This document shows, one piece after another, positions 37,437 through 49,456 of a stretch of DNA of 64,000 nt (the first letter of the stretch is position 1; every line of letters starts with the position of its first letter). The stretch is from positions 124,001-188,000 of the forward strand of contig NZ_BONZ01000015.1 of NCBI RefSeq assembly GCF_016862975.1, read 5' to 3'. The translations under genes were made by a program, and so were the position numbers. This DNA comes from Rugosimonospora africana (GTDB taxonomy: Bacteria > Actinomycetota > Actinomycetes > Mycobacteriales > Micromonosporaceae). Under the pieces are notes generated by a model, which worked only from the letters and a program-made list of their open reading frames with translations, had not been told where the DNA came from and searched no databases.

Positions 37437-37442
37437 GACGAT

Positions 37443-38420
37443 ATGAATGACGTCGAGTTCCGTGAACTCCGCTACTTCCGGGCGGTCGCTGAGGAGCTCA
37501 ACTTCGGGCGGGCCGCCCAGCGGCTGGGCATCGCCCAGCCGCCGCTGTCCAAGGCGATCGCCGGGCTGGAGCGCCGCCTGGGGGTACGGCTGCTGGAACG
37601 CACCACGCGGCGGGTCGAGCTGACCGCGGCCGGTGCGGTGCTGCTGGACGAGTCCCGGCGGCTGATGGACGCGGCGACGGCAGCGGTGAGCCGTACCCGG
37701 CGGGCCGGAGCCGAGCGCCCGAGCCTGGTGGTGGCGGTGAAGCCCGGTATCGACGCGGACCTGTTGCGCAGGATCATCGCCGGGTACCCAGAGGATCTGC
37801 CGCCGGTGGAGGTCTCGGTGACCGGGTGGGGCGGCCCCGAGGCCGCGCTCCGGCGGGGAGCGGCGGACGTCGCGCTGGTGCACAGCCCGCACGACGTGAC
37901 CGGCTTGGACAGCGAACCGCTGGTCAGCGAGCCGCGCGTGGTCGTGCTGCCGGCCACGCACCGGCTGGCCGGCCGGCGACGGCTGAGGCGCGCGGACCTG
38001 ACCGGCGAACATACTCCACAGTGGACGGACGCGGGTCCGGCCGAGGTGGCGTACTGGGCCGGCCGGGATCCGGCCTCGCTCGCGGTGACCTGGCCGAACG
38101 GGGCGGGCGAGCGGGGCGGGCCGGAGACGTGCGACGGTCCGGCACCGGACGGGCCTCACGTGGGTGACCTGTCCACACTGCTGGAGGTGGTGGCGCTCGG
38201 GCAGGCGGTGGCGTTCGTACCGGCGTCGGTGAGCCGGTACCCGCGCCCGGACGTGGCGTACGTGCCGGTCAGCGATCTGAGCCCGATGGTGCTGTCGGTG
38301 GCCTGGCCGCAGGCGTCCCGGTCGCGAGCGGTGGCGGCGTTCGTGAACGCGGCACTGGCCGCCCAGGCGACCGGCGCGCTGCTGCCGGGCGGCGAGTCGG
38401 TGGAAAACGCCGTGGGTTAA
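37443..38420 (+). CDS. LysR-family transcriptional regulator
   Basis: A 325-residue regulator: winged helix-turn-helix at residues 4-62 (ELRYFRAVAEELNFGRAAQR, PPLSKAIAGLERRLGVRLL) and a periplasmic-binding-like effector domain (SLVVAVKPGIDADLLRRII onward). It is divergently transcribed from the SDR, which it probably controls (inference from context). Its start has a TATCCT -10 6 nt upstream, so the mRNA is probably leaderless. Confidence 0.9.
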   Translation: MNDVEFRELRYFRAVAEELNFGRAAQRLGIAQPPLSKAIAGLERRLGVRLLERTTRRVELTAAGAVLLDESRRLMDAATAAVSRTRRAGAERPSLVVAVKPGIDADLLRRIIAGYPEDLPPVEVSVTGWGGPEAALRRGAADVALVHSPHDVTGLDSEPLVSEPRVVVLPATHRLAGRRRLRRADLTGEHTPQWTDAGPAEVAYWAGRDPASLAVTWPNGAGERGGPETCDGPAPDGPHVGDLSTLLEVVALGQAVAFVPASVSRYPRPDVAYVPVSDLSPMVLSVAWPQASRSRAVAAFVNAALAAQATGALLPGGESVENAVG

Positions 38421-38530
38421 TGGTTTCGTGACCGATCCGGGTAATCGGGATCTTCCGCCGCGCGATACCTGTGTGATGACACGCGCGGCCGTACTCTGAA
38501 CGGGACAGAACGAGGGGGAGGAGAAGGCTG

Positions 38531-39100
38531 GTGACGGTGACCGTGACCCCGACCCTGGAGCCCATCGGACAGGTCCTGACTCCCGAGGAGTACGACGCGC
38601 TACCCGAGAACAGCCTCAGGGAGTTCGTCGATGGAGTCGTCCACGTGATGGCCACCCCCACGTACTGGCACCAGCAGGTGGCCCAGGAGTTGCGTGCCGC
38701 GCTCAAGGGCCTGAAGCCGATGGATCTCAGGGTCACCGGGGAACTGGAGATCAGGCTCGGCGACACCCTCCGGCGAAATCCGGATGTCCTGGTGGTCGCC
38801 GCCGCCGGGCTGGACCGGGGAGCCTGCCGGGTGCTGCCCGAGCACGTCGAGCTCGCGGTCGAGATCGTGAGCCCAGGCTCCGAGTCCACGGATCGCCAGG
38901 TCAAGCCGCATGAGTACGCGCGGGCGGGGATACCGCACTACTGGCGGGTAGAGATCGACCCCGAGCTCGTCGTGCACACGTTCCGCTTGGGGGACAGGGG
39001 CTACGTGGAGACGGGCGTCTTCACGTCAGGAGACGTCGTTGCCGCGCCCGGCTTGTCGTGGGCACGGGTGAAGGTCGACGAGTTGACCGACGAGGGCTGA
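38531..39100 (+). CDS. Uma2-family (DUF820) endonuclease-fold protein
   Basis: A 189-residue PD-(D/E)XK-like protein: VMATPTYWHQQVAQEL, RRNPDVLVV (Asp), ELAVEIVSPGSESTDRQVKP (acidic plus Lys) and AGIPHYWRVE are the Uma2 motifs. The family is abundant in cyanobacteria and actinobacteria, often scattered, with no firm function. The GTG at 38531 follows a long purine-rich GAGGGGGAGGAG; TACTCT at 38492-38497 may be the -10. Confidence 0.85.
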   Translation: MTVTVTPTLEPIGQVLTPEEYDALPENSLREFVDGVVHVMATPTYWHQQVAQELRAALKGLKPMDLRVTGELEIRLGDTLRRNPDVLVVAAAGLDRGACRVLPEHVELAVEIVSPGSESTDRQVKPHEYARAGIPHYWRVEIDPELVVHTFRLGDRGYVETGVFTSGDVVAAPGLSWARVKVDELTDEG

Positions 39101-39610
39101 CTATTCGCCGGTCGCGCCGTCGACGCGTTCGCGGAGCAGGTCGGCGTGGCCGTTGTGCCGGGCGTATTCCTCGATGAGGTGCATGAACACCCAGCGGAGC
39201 GTGTAGCGCCTGCCGTTGGGCCTGCTCGCCGTGAAGTCCAGCGAATGTGGCGCCGCCGCTGCCCGGGACCGGTCGCACTGCGCCCGGTAGGCGGCGAACA
39301 CCTCATCGATCGGGGTGTCGTCGAGGTCGTTGAAGTCGCCGTCCTCGTTGTCGGGCAGCGAGTACAGCGGGCGGCGGGGCTCCGACGAGAAGATCCAGAA
39401 CCAGCCGTCTTCGACATCGGTGAGGTGCCGGACGAGGCCGAGCAGCGACATCGGCGACGGCGGGCAGGACCTCGCCGACAACTGGTCGGCGTCCAGCCCG
39501 GCACACTTGATCATCAGAGTCGCCCGGTGGTAGTCCAGCCAGGCTTCCAGCATCTGCCGCTCGCCGAGCTCCTGACCCGGCTCGGCGCGGGACACCTCAG
39601 GTGCGAACAT
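39101..39610 (-). CDS. DinB/DUF664 family protein
   Basis: A 169-residue four-helix DinB-like protein (LEAWLDYHRATLMIKCAGL, SPMSLLGLVRHLTDVEDGWF, VFMHLIEEYARHNGHADLLRE). The three metal-binding histidines appear as RHLTDVE, HLIEEYARH and GHADLL. Members of this fold include mycothiol- or bacillithiol-dependent transferases; the substrate is unknown. The ATG at 39610 lies 6 nt after TACGGT; the long frame upstream is antisense to ftsY. It converges with the Uma2 gene. Confidence 0.85.
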   Translation of the reverse strand: MFAPEVSRAEPGQELGERQMLEAWLDYHRATLMIKCAGLDADQLSARSCPPSPMSLLGLVRHLTDVEDGWFWIFSSEPRRPLYSLPDNEDGDFNDLDDTPIDEVFAAYRAQCDRSRAAAAPHSLDFTASRPNGRRYTLRWVFMHLIEEYARHNGHADLLRERVDGATGE

Positions 39611-39616
39611 GGCATC

Positions 39617-39622
39617 ACCGTA
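39617..39622 (-). promoter_or_regulatory. Leaderless-type -10 of the DinB gene
   Basis: TACGGT on the minus strand (39622 to 39617), then 6 nt, then the ATG at 39610. Confidence 0.5.
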
Positions 39623-39674
39623 CCGGCCGGGTACGACACTCAGCGTAGGACCGCCTGAGGCGCCGGCCGCCGCA

Positions 39675-39732
39675 ACCCGGACCAGTCGGGCTCGGCGCGT
39701 CTGGCCGCCGCGCGACGACCCGGACCAGCCGA
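39675..39732. repeat. Intergenic copy of dispersed repeat
   Basis: ACCCGGACCAGTCGGG, then TCGGCGCGTCTGG (39692-39704), then a second ACCCGGACCAGCCG about 43 bp on. It matches the repeat inside the glycosyltransferase gene at 29431-29512. It lies between the DinB gene and ftsY. Confidence 0.7.
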
Positions 39733-39768
39733 TTGGTGGGCCGGCGAGCCGGCGGGCGGGATGTCTGC

Positions 39769-39774
39769 CAGGAT
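39769..39774 (+). promoter_or_regulatory. Leaderless-type -10 of ftsY
   Basis: CAGGAT (39769-39774), then 7 nt, then the ATG at 39782. It resembles TAGGAT and supports that start over an in-frame ATG at 39761. Confidence 0.5.
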
Positions 39775-39781
39775 TTCTGTC

Positions 39782-40963
39782 ATGCAGTGGTACGTCTACG
39801 TCCTGATCGTGCTCGCCGTCGTCCTGGTCGTCGGCCTCGGCCTCGTGGTCGGCCAGCTCTCCCGGCGGCCACCGGAGCAGCCGCCACCGCCCGGGGGCCC
39901 CACCACGGCGCCGCCGGCACCCCCGACCGAGGCGGCGCCGCCCACCACGGCCGCGCCGCCGGTGGTGATCGAGCCACCGGTGGTCGTGGAGCCGGAGGTG
40001 GACGTCGTCGCGCCACCGACCGTCGAGGCGCCCGCGCCGACCGCCGGGCGGCTGGTGCGGCTGCGCTCCCGGCTGTCCCGGTCCCAGAACGCGCTGGGCC
40101 GAAGTCTTCTCGCCGTACTCTCCCGGGACCGGCTGGACGACGACGCGTGGGAGGAGCTGGAGGACAACCTGATCACCGCGGACGTCGGCGTGGAGCCCAC
40201 CCGGGAGATCGTCGAGCGGCTGCGGGAGCGGACCCGGGTGCTGGGCACGCGTACCGCGGACGAGCTGCGCGCGCTGCTCAAGGAGGAACTGGTCGGGGCG
40301 CTGGACCCGAAGCTGGACCGGAGCCTCGCGGCCACCCCGCACGACGGCCGGCCCGCCGTCCTGCTGGTCGTCGGCGTGAACGGCTCCGGCAAGACCACCA
40401 CCTGCGGCAAGATCGCCCGGGTACTGGTCGCGGACGGTCACACCGTCGTGCTCGGCGCGGCCGACACGTTCCGGGCGGCGGCAGCCGACCAGCTCGCCAC
40501 CTGGGCCGGGCGGGTCGGGGCCGAGGTGGTCCGGGGCCGGGAGGCCGGTGACCCGGCGGCGGTCGCGTTCGACGCGGTACGCCGGGGGATCGAGGCGGGC
40601 ACCGACACGGTGCTGATCGACACCGCCGGGCGGCTGCAGAACAAGGTGGGCCTCATGGACGAGCTGGGCAAGGTCAAGCGGGTGGTGGAGCGGCACGGCC
40701 CGGTCGACGAGACGCTGCTGGTCCTGGACGCCACCACCGGGCAGAACGGGCTCACCCAGGCCCGGGTGTTCACCGAGGTGGTGGACGTCACCGGGGTCGT
40801 GTTGACCAAGCTCGACGGGACGGCGAAGGGTGGCATCGTGATCGCGGTACAGCGAAATCTCGGCATCCCGGTCAAGCTCGTCGGTCTCGGCGAGGGCCCG
40901 GACGACCTGGCGCCGTTCGAGCCCGAGGCGTTTGTCGACGCGTTGCTTGGTACGAACGCGTAG
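39782..40963 (+). CDS. ftsY: Signal recognition particle receptor FtsY
   Basis: SRP receptor GTPase (393 aa) that delivers ribosome-SRP complexes to SecYEG. An N-terminal membrane span (residues 4-27, YVYVLIVLAVVLVVGLGLVV) and a Pro/Thr/Glu-rich linker to about residue 85 are the actinobacterial form. The NG domain follows: VVGVNGSGKTTTCGKIA (G1), DTFRAAAADQL, VLIDTAGRLQNK (G3), TKLDGTAKGG (G4). It pairs with Ffh encoded 5 kb downstream. Confidence 0.96.
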   Translation: MQWYVYVLIVLAVVLVVGLGLVVGQLSRRPPEQPPPPGGPTTAPPAPPTEAAPPTTAAPPVVIEPPVVVEPEVDVVAPPTVEAPAPTAGRLVRLRSRLSRSQNALGRSLLAVLSRDRLDDDAWEELEDNLITADVGVEPTREIVERLRERTRVLGTRTADELRALLKEELVGALDPKLDRSLAATPHDGRPAVLLVVGVNGSGKTTTCGKIARVLVADGHTVVLGAADTFRAAAADQLATWAGRVGAEVVRGREAGDPAAVAFDAVRRGIEAGTDTVLIDTAGRLQNKVGLMDELGKVKRVVERHGPVDETLLVLDATTGQNGLTQARVFTEVVDVTGVVLTKLDGTAKGGIVIAVQRNLGIPVKLVGLGEGPDDLAPFEPEAFVDALLGTNA

Positions 40964-41011
40964 CCTCGGGGGACCGGTGACGATGAGTGCCGTCGGCGAT
41001 TTGGATGGGGA

Positions 41012-41800
41012 TTGACGCAACAGGAGATCCCGCTGCTGGGTGGTAACACCAGCACGGTGGTGCGCGTGGGTGACACGGTACGGCGTGGCTGCGGTCCGTG
41101 GACCCCGGCCGTGCACGCGTTGCTGCGTCATCTGGAGTACGTCGGCTTCACCGGCTCACCCCGGGTGTACGGCGTCGATGAGCGCGGCCGAGAGGTGCTG
41201 TCCTACCTGGAAGGCGAGTGCGGCTCGTACCCGTTGGGCCCCGACTGGGTGACCGACGAGGCGCTGGTGGCGGTGGCCCGGATGCTGCGGATGTTCCACG
41301 ACGCGCAGTACGGTTTCCGCCCGCAGCGTGGCGCCGTGTGGCGCTCGTTCGGGCCGCCCCCGCCGGACACGGAAGTGATCTGCCATCACGACGCCGCGCC
41401 GCACAACGTCATCTGGCGGCCGGACGGCACCCTGGCGATGATCGACTTCGACCTGTGCTCGCCCGGCGCGCGCATCTACGACGTGGCGTACGCGGCCTGG
41501 ACGTGGGTACCGCTGTTCTCCGACCGGGACTCGTACACGCTGGGCTGGCGGCGCCCGGACCGGCCGCGCCGGCTCCGGCTGTTCGCCGACGCGTACGGGC
41601 TGATGAACCGGGATCGCCACCGCCTGGTACGCACCATCCGGAAGCGGATCGTGGACCACGTGGAGGGCATCCGGCGCATGGCGGCGGCCGGCGATCCGGC
41701 CTTCGTCCGGATCGTGCACAAGGGACACCTCCGCCGCCCGATGCGCGACCTACGGCTGATCGACTACGAGCGAAACGTCCTGGAGTACGCGCTGCGCTGA
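41012..41800 (+). CDS. APH-fold small-molecule phosphotransferase
   Basis: A 262-residue kinase of the aminoglycoside/macrolide phosphotransferase fold: catalytic VICHHDAAPHNVIW (HxDxxxxN) and AMIDFDLCSPG (metal-binding Asp). The N-lobe is short. The true substrate may be a metabolite rather than an antibiotic. The start is a TTG at 41012, the only in-frame start near the conserved region, with TTGGAT 5 nt before it; this start is uncertain. Confidence 0.8.
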   Translation: MTQQEIPLLGGNTSTVVRVGDTVRRGCGPWTPAVHALLRHLEYVGFTGSPRVYGVDERGREVLSYLEGECGSYPLGPDWVTDEALVAVARMLRMFHDAQYGFRPQRGAVWRSFGPPPPDTEVICHHDAAPHNVIWRPDGTLAMIDFDLCSPGARIYDVAYAAWTWVPLFSDRDSYTLGWRRPDRPRRLRLFADAYGLMNRDRHRLVRTIRKRIVDHVEGIRRMAAAGDPAFVRIVHKGHLRRPMRDLRLIDYERNVLEYALR

Positions 41801-41851
41801 GTTCTCCCCGCTCCCCGGCGGCTCGCCGAGTTGGCACTCGGTGAGCGTTTC

Positions 41852-41887
41852 TTCACACGTACGAAACATCACGTCACGGCCCGGTAA
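41852..41887 (+). promoter_or_regulatory. GlnR-like binding site upstream of amt
   Basis: TTCAC-n6-GAAAC (41852-41867) followed by GTCAC-n5-GTAAC (41873-41887) resembles tandem GlnR a/b half-sites (GTnAC-n6-GnAAC). It lies 110 bp upstream of the amt start, the expected place for nitrogen control of amt-glnB-glnD. The second pair has 5-bp rather than 6-bp spacing. Confidence 0.5.
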
Positions 41888-41996
41888 CCGAGCAGAGACC
41901 GTGCGCGAAACAGCGGGGAGCGAGAGTTCCGCCCAACCGGCGATCGGGCGACGCTGCCGCCGCCGGAGGGAGGGAACTCACACCGAGGAGGGCAGC

Positions 41997-45943
<3,947 letters not shown>

Positions 45944-46008
45944 TCGGAGCCGGCGCCCCCTTCTACGCGCACGGGATTTGGTACCTTTGTCCGTATTGGC
46001 GCGGCTTC

Positions 46009-46029
46009 TCCGGCCTGTCGCCGGCCGGA
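46009..46029 (+). terminator. Terminator candidate after glnD
   Basis: A TCCGGCC/GGCCGGA perfect 7-bp stem with a 7-nt loop, 66 bp past the glnD stop and before the ffh promoter. Confidence 0.45.
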
Positions 46030-46071
46030 ACCGGGCCTGTCCGCCGCAGAGCCCGGCCAGCGCGGGCCGGT

Positions 46072-46077
46072 TACCCT
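46072..46077 (+). promoter_or_regulatory. Candidate -10 of ffh
   Basis: TACCCT, the same hexamer used before the GNAT gene, lies 52 nt before the ffh GTG and would give a short leader with a ribosome site (GAGGATGAGG). Confidence 0.4.
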
Positions 46078-46129
46078 TGTCGGGGGCCTCGGCCCCGCCC
46101 ACCGGATCCGAGATCGAGGATGAGGCACC

Positions 46130-47656
46130 GTGTTTGACACGCTGAGCGACCGGCTCAACGGGATCTTCACCAAGCTGCGCGGCAAGGGTCGGCTGTCCGA
46201 CGCCGACATCGACGCCACCGCGCGGGAGATCCGGCTCGCCCTGCTCGAAGCCGACGTGGCGCTGCCGGTGGTGAGGGCTTTCATCGCCTCGATCAAGGAA
46301 CGGGCCCGCGGCGCCGAGGTGCACCAGGCGCTCAACCCCGCGCAGCAGGTCATCAAGATCGTGCACGAGGAGCTGGTCGGCGTGCTCGGCGGGGAGACCC
46401 GCCGGTTGCAGTTCGCCAAGCAGCCGCCGACCGTGATCATGCTGGCCGGTCTCCAGGGTTCCGGTAAGACGACGCTGGCCGGCAAGCTCGCCCGCTGGCT
46501 CAAGGGCCAGGGTCACCAGCCGCTGCTGGTCGCCGCCGACCTCCAGCGCCCGAACGCGGTCAACCAGCTCCAGGTGCTCGGCCAGCGGGCCGGGGTGGAG
46601 GTATACGCGCCGGAGCCGGGCAACGGCGTGGGCGACCCGGTCCGGGTGGCCAGCGACTCGATCGAGCACGCCCGGCGGTCGATGCGCGACATCGTCATCG
46701 TGGACACCGCCGGCCGCCTGGGCATCGACGCCGAGATGATGGGGCAGGCCGCGGCCATCCGCGACGCGGTGACCCCGGACGAGACCATCTTCGTGGTCGA
46801 CGCGATGGTCGGTCAGGACGCGGTGGCCACCGCCGAGGCGTTCCGGGACGGGGTGGGCATCACCGGCGTCGTACTGTCCAAGCTGGACGGTGACGCCCGC
46901 GGTGGTGCCGCGCTGTCGGTACGGCACGTAACCGGCCAGGCGATCCTCTTCGCGTCCACCGGCGAGAAGCTGGAGGACTTCGACGTCTTCCACCCCGACC
47001 GGATGGCCTCCCGGATCCTCGGCATGGGCGACGTGCTGACCCTCATCGAGCAGGCCGAGCAGGCTTTCGACGAGGACCAGAAGCAGCGGATGGCCGCCAA
47101 GGTCACCGGCGGCGAGGCGTTCACCCTCGAAGACTTCCTGGAGCAGATGACCGCGCTGCGCCGGATGGGGCCGATCGCCAACATCCTCGGCATGGTGCCC
47201 GGCATGAACCAGGTGAAGGACCAGCTGGCCGAACTCGACGACAGTCACTTCGACCGGATCACCGCGATCATCCGGTCCATGACTCCCGGCGAGCGGGTCA
47301 ACCCGAAGGTCATCAACGGCTCCCGGCGGGCTCGCATCGCGCGCGGCTCCGGGGTCACCGTGATGGACGTGAATCAGCTGCTCAACCGGTTCGCCGAGGC
47401 CCAGAAGATGATGAAGCAGATGGGCGGCATGATGGGCCTGCCGGGGCGGCGCAAGGCCACGAAGTCGCCGAAGAACAAGCGCAAGGGCACCAAGGGCGGC
47501 GGCCGGCCCCGGTCCGGCAGCCTGCCCGGCGGGTTCCCGGGCGGAATGCCCCAACTGCCGCCGGGGCTGGACCCGAGCGCCCTGGACCCGGGCGCGGGCT
47601 TCAAGGCGCCGAAGCTCGACTTCGGCAAGCTGACCAGGCGTCCGAAGGACAACTGA
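46130..47656 (+). CDS. ffh: Signal recognition particle protein Ffh
   Basis: SRP54 GTPase (508 aa) that binds signal peptides and 4.5S RNA. It shows N domain FDTLSDRLNGIFTKLRGKG, G1 GLQGSGKTTLAGKLA, DLQRPNAVNQL, VDTAGRLGID, SKLDGDARGG, and the Met-rich M domain (MTALRRMGPIANILGMVPGM, QKMMKQMGGMMG) with a Lys/Gly/Pro-rich tail. The GTG at 46130 follows a purine-rich leader. The SRP RNA gene is not in the window. Confidence 0.97.
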   Translation: MFDTLSDRLNGIFTKLRGKGRLSDADIDATAREIRLALLEADVALPVVRAFIASIKERARGAEVHQALNPAQQVIKIVHEELVGVLGGETRRLQFAKQPPTVIMLAGLQGSGKTTLAGKLARWLKGQGHQPLLVAADLQRPNAVNQLQVLGQRAGVEVYAPEPGNGVGDPVRVASDSIEHARRSMRDIVIVDTAGRLGIDAEMMGQAAAIRDAVTPDETIFVVDAMVGQDAVATAEAFRDGVGITGVVLSKLDGDARGGAALSVRHVTGQAILFASTGEKLEDFDVFHPDRMASRILGMGDVLTLIEQAEQAFDEDQKQRMAAKVTGGEAFTLEDFLEQMTALRRMGPIANILGMVPGMNQVKDQLAELDDSHFDRITAIIRSMTPGERVNPKVINGSRRARIARGSGVTVMDVNQLLNRFAEAQKMMKQMGGMMGLPGRRKATKSPKNKRKGTKGGGRPRSGSLPGGFPGGMPQLPPGLDPSALDPGAGFKAPKLDFGKLTRRPKDN

Positions 47657-47686
47657 CGCCCCGGCGCCGGTTCGCCGATATCGACC

Positions 47687-47712
47687 GGAACCACACCGCC
47701 GGCACCGGCGTG
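47687..47712 (+). promoter_or_regulatory. ECF-type promoter candidate of the sigma operon
   Basis: GGAACC (47687-47692) and CGTG (47709-47712) match the -35 and -10 of many ECF promoters and end about 8 nt before the ATG at 47721. This would make the operon autoregulated and leaderless. Confidence 0.4.
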
Positions 47713-47720
47713 TACCTGGC

Positions 47721-48281
47721 ATGGATGTGTCCATGACCCGGGCGCCAGACCGCGTCGCGCGGCAGCCCGCTCCACAGGGGGCCGGTGTGCGCGACGGCGT
47801 GCCCCGGCCCGACGACCACTCGTTCGACGCCTTCTACCGTGCGCAGTCCGACCGGGTGTACCGGGCGCTGCTGCTGACGCTCGGCGATCCGTACCTCGCC
47901 CGCGAGGCGGCCGACGAGGCGATGGCCCGCGCGTGCGCCCGCTGGCACACCGTCGGCGGCCTGGACAACCCGGGCGGCTGGGCATACCGGGTCGGGCTGA
48001 ACTGGGCCACCTCGTGGTGGCGCAAGCTGCGCCGGGAACGGCCCCTGGAGCCGGACTGGGGCGTCGGTACCGTGCCCGATCCGCAGGTCACGGTCGCCCT
48101 GGACGCGCTGCGCGAGCTGCCGCTGCCGCAGCGCGCCGTGGTGGTCTGCCGGGTGCTGCTCGATCTGTCCACCGCCGAGACCGCCGCGCTGCTCGGGCTC
48201 GCCGAGGGCACGGTGAAGAGCCGTCTCGCCCGGGCGCTGGCCGCACTGCGGGCCGTCCTGTCCGACCAGGGGGAAGCGTGA
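47721..48281 (+). CDS. ECF RNA polymerase sigma factor
   Basis: A 186-residue sigma factor with regions 2 (FDAFYRAQSDRVYRALLLTL, NPGGWAYRVGLNWATSWWRK) and 4 (ELPLPQRAVVVCRVLLDLST, GLAEGTVKSRLARALAALR). It lacks region 3 and resembles the SigE/SigM-like groups; its signal is unknown. The start is the ATG at 47721 or at 47733. An ECF-type promoter lies directly upstream. The stop overlaps the downstream membrane protein (TGATG). Confidence 0.88.
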   Translation: MDVSMTRAPDRVARQPAPQGAGVRDGVPRPDDHSFDAFYRAQSDRVYRALLLTLGDPYLAREAADEAMARACARWHTVGGLDNPGGWAYRVGLNWATSWWRKLRRERPLEPDWGVGTVPDPQVTVALDALRELPLPQRAVVVCRVLLDLSTAETAALLGLAEGTVKSRLARALAALRAVLSDQGEA

Positions 48282-49426
48282 TGCACACCGATGACGAACT
48301 CGACCTCGACGTCGAGCTGATCGAACTGCTGCACCGCGCGGCCGCCGCGCTTCCCGGGTACCCAGCCGACCCGGCCACGGTGGCCCGCCGACGCACCGCG
48401 CGACAGCGCCGCCACGTGGCCGCCGGGGTCGCCGCCGGCCTGGTCGCGGCCGTGCTGGTCGGCGGTGTGGCACTGGTCGGCTCGGGTAACGGGCCGGCGC
48501 CGATGACGGTCGCGGCCGGCCCTCCCGCCGCCCCCAGGTTGTTTCTCGTTCCCCGTACCCAGTCCTGGGAGGGCAGCGACGGACGCCCGGTCGGGCTGAA
48601 GCCCGTGAACGACCTGGACGAGGTGCTGCCCGACGGACATCTGGTCGTCCGGGTGGTGCCCGGCATGCCGCAGGTGGCGGAGGCAGTCACGCTGCCCGAT
48701 GGCGGGTTCGCGGCGCTCGGCCTCGTCGTCCCGCCCGAGGGCACGTCGCCGTCCCGGCCGAACGCCAGCCCCACGCCGGCCAAGGACCAGGGCCCGATGC
48801 GGGTGGCGGTGGTGAGGCCGGACGGGTCGGTACGGTCGATGACCGAGACCGACGCGATCGGGTTCATCGGCGCTGACGACCGGCGGGTGTACCTGTACGA
48901 CGCCAACTCGCACGTCATCGCGATGGACCTGTCCACCCGCAAGCAGAGAATCCTGAACTGGCCGGACCTGTACGCCGGGGCGGTACTGGCCGGCGGGCGG
49001 TTCGCCGAGTTGGCGGGCGGCCCGAACGCGTCGCCACCGGAGCCCTGCCACCTGCGGCTGCTCGACGGGCAGTCCGGTGCCCAGACCGTCCAGCGCACGC
49101 TGCCGTCCGAAGACTGCAACCTCTGGGATCTGGCGCTGTCCCCGGACGGACGCTGGCTGGCGATCGCCGTAGCCGGGCCGCTGATGGGCAACGCCAACCA
49201 GTTGAGCCTCATCCTCGTCAACGTGGACACCGGCAAGCAGACGAACCAGCTGCTCGACCAGGGGCCGCCGGTGGCGGACAGCGGCGAGATCGACTTCCAG
49301 GGTATGGCGTGGCTGGACGACGGCCAGGTACGGGTCGCCTGGACCCACCTGCCCGACAAGGTCGACCGGATGTACGACAAGTCCGAGGTGCTCCGGGTGA
49401 AGACGGTGGCGGTACCTGGGTCGTGA
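48281..49426 (+). CDS. Single-span membrane protein co-encoded with the sigma factor
   Basis: A 381-residue protein: a 40-residue cytoplasmic N-terminus (DVELIELLHRAAAALPGYPA), one span at about residues 46-69 (VAAGVAAGLVAAVLVGGVAL) and a large external domain with beta-propeller-like strands (SPDGRWLAIAVAG, RRVYLYDANSHVIAMDLS). Two cysteines (PCHLRLL, DCNLWDL) may pair. It is translated with the sigma factor and probably acts as its anti-sigma or sensor, but lacks the HxxxCxxC zinc anti-sigma motif. Confidence 0.8.
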   Translation: MHTDDELDLDVELIELLHRAAAALPGYPADPATVARRRTARQRRHVAAGVAAGLVAAVLVGGVALVGSGNGPAPMTVAAGPPAAPRLFLVPRTQSWEGSDGRPVGLKPVNDLDEVLPDGHLVVRVVPGMPQVAEAVTLPDGGFAALGLVVPPEGTSPSRPNASPTPAKDQGPMRVAVVRPDGSVRSMTETDAIGFIGADDRRVYLYDANSHVIAMDLSTRKQRILNWPDLYAGAVLAGGRFAELAGGPNASPPEPCHLRLLDGQSGAQTVQRTLPSEDCNLWDLALSPDGRWLAIAVAGPLMGNANQLSLILVNVDTGKQTNQLLDQGPPVADSGEIDFQGMAWLDDGQVRVAWTHLPDKVDRMYDKSEVLRVKTVAVPGS

Positions 49427-49456
49427 CGCCGGTACGGCATCGGGTTCACTGGGCGG

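Noticed and set aside
41841-41996. N-terminal extension of Amt
   Set aside because: The region carries the GlnR-like site and has an Arg-rich translation unlike a membrane protein; a good ribosome site stands before 41997.
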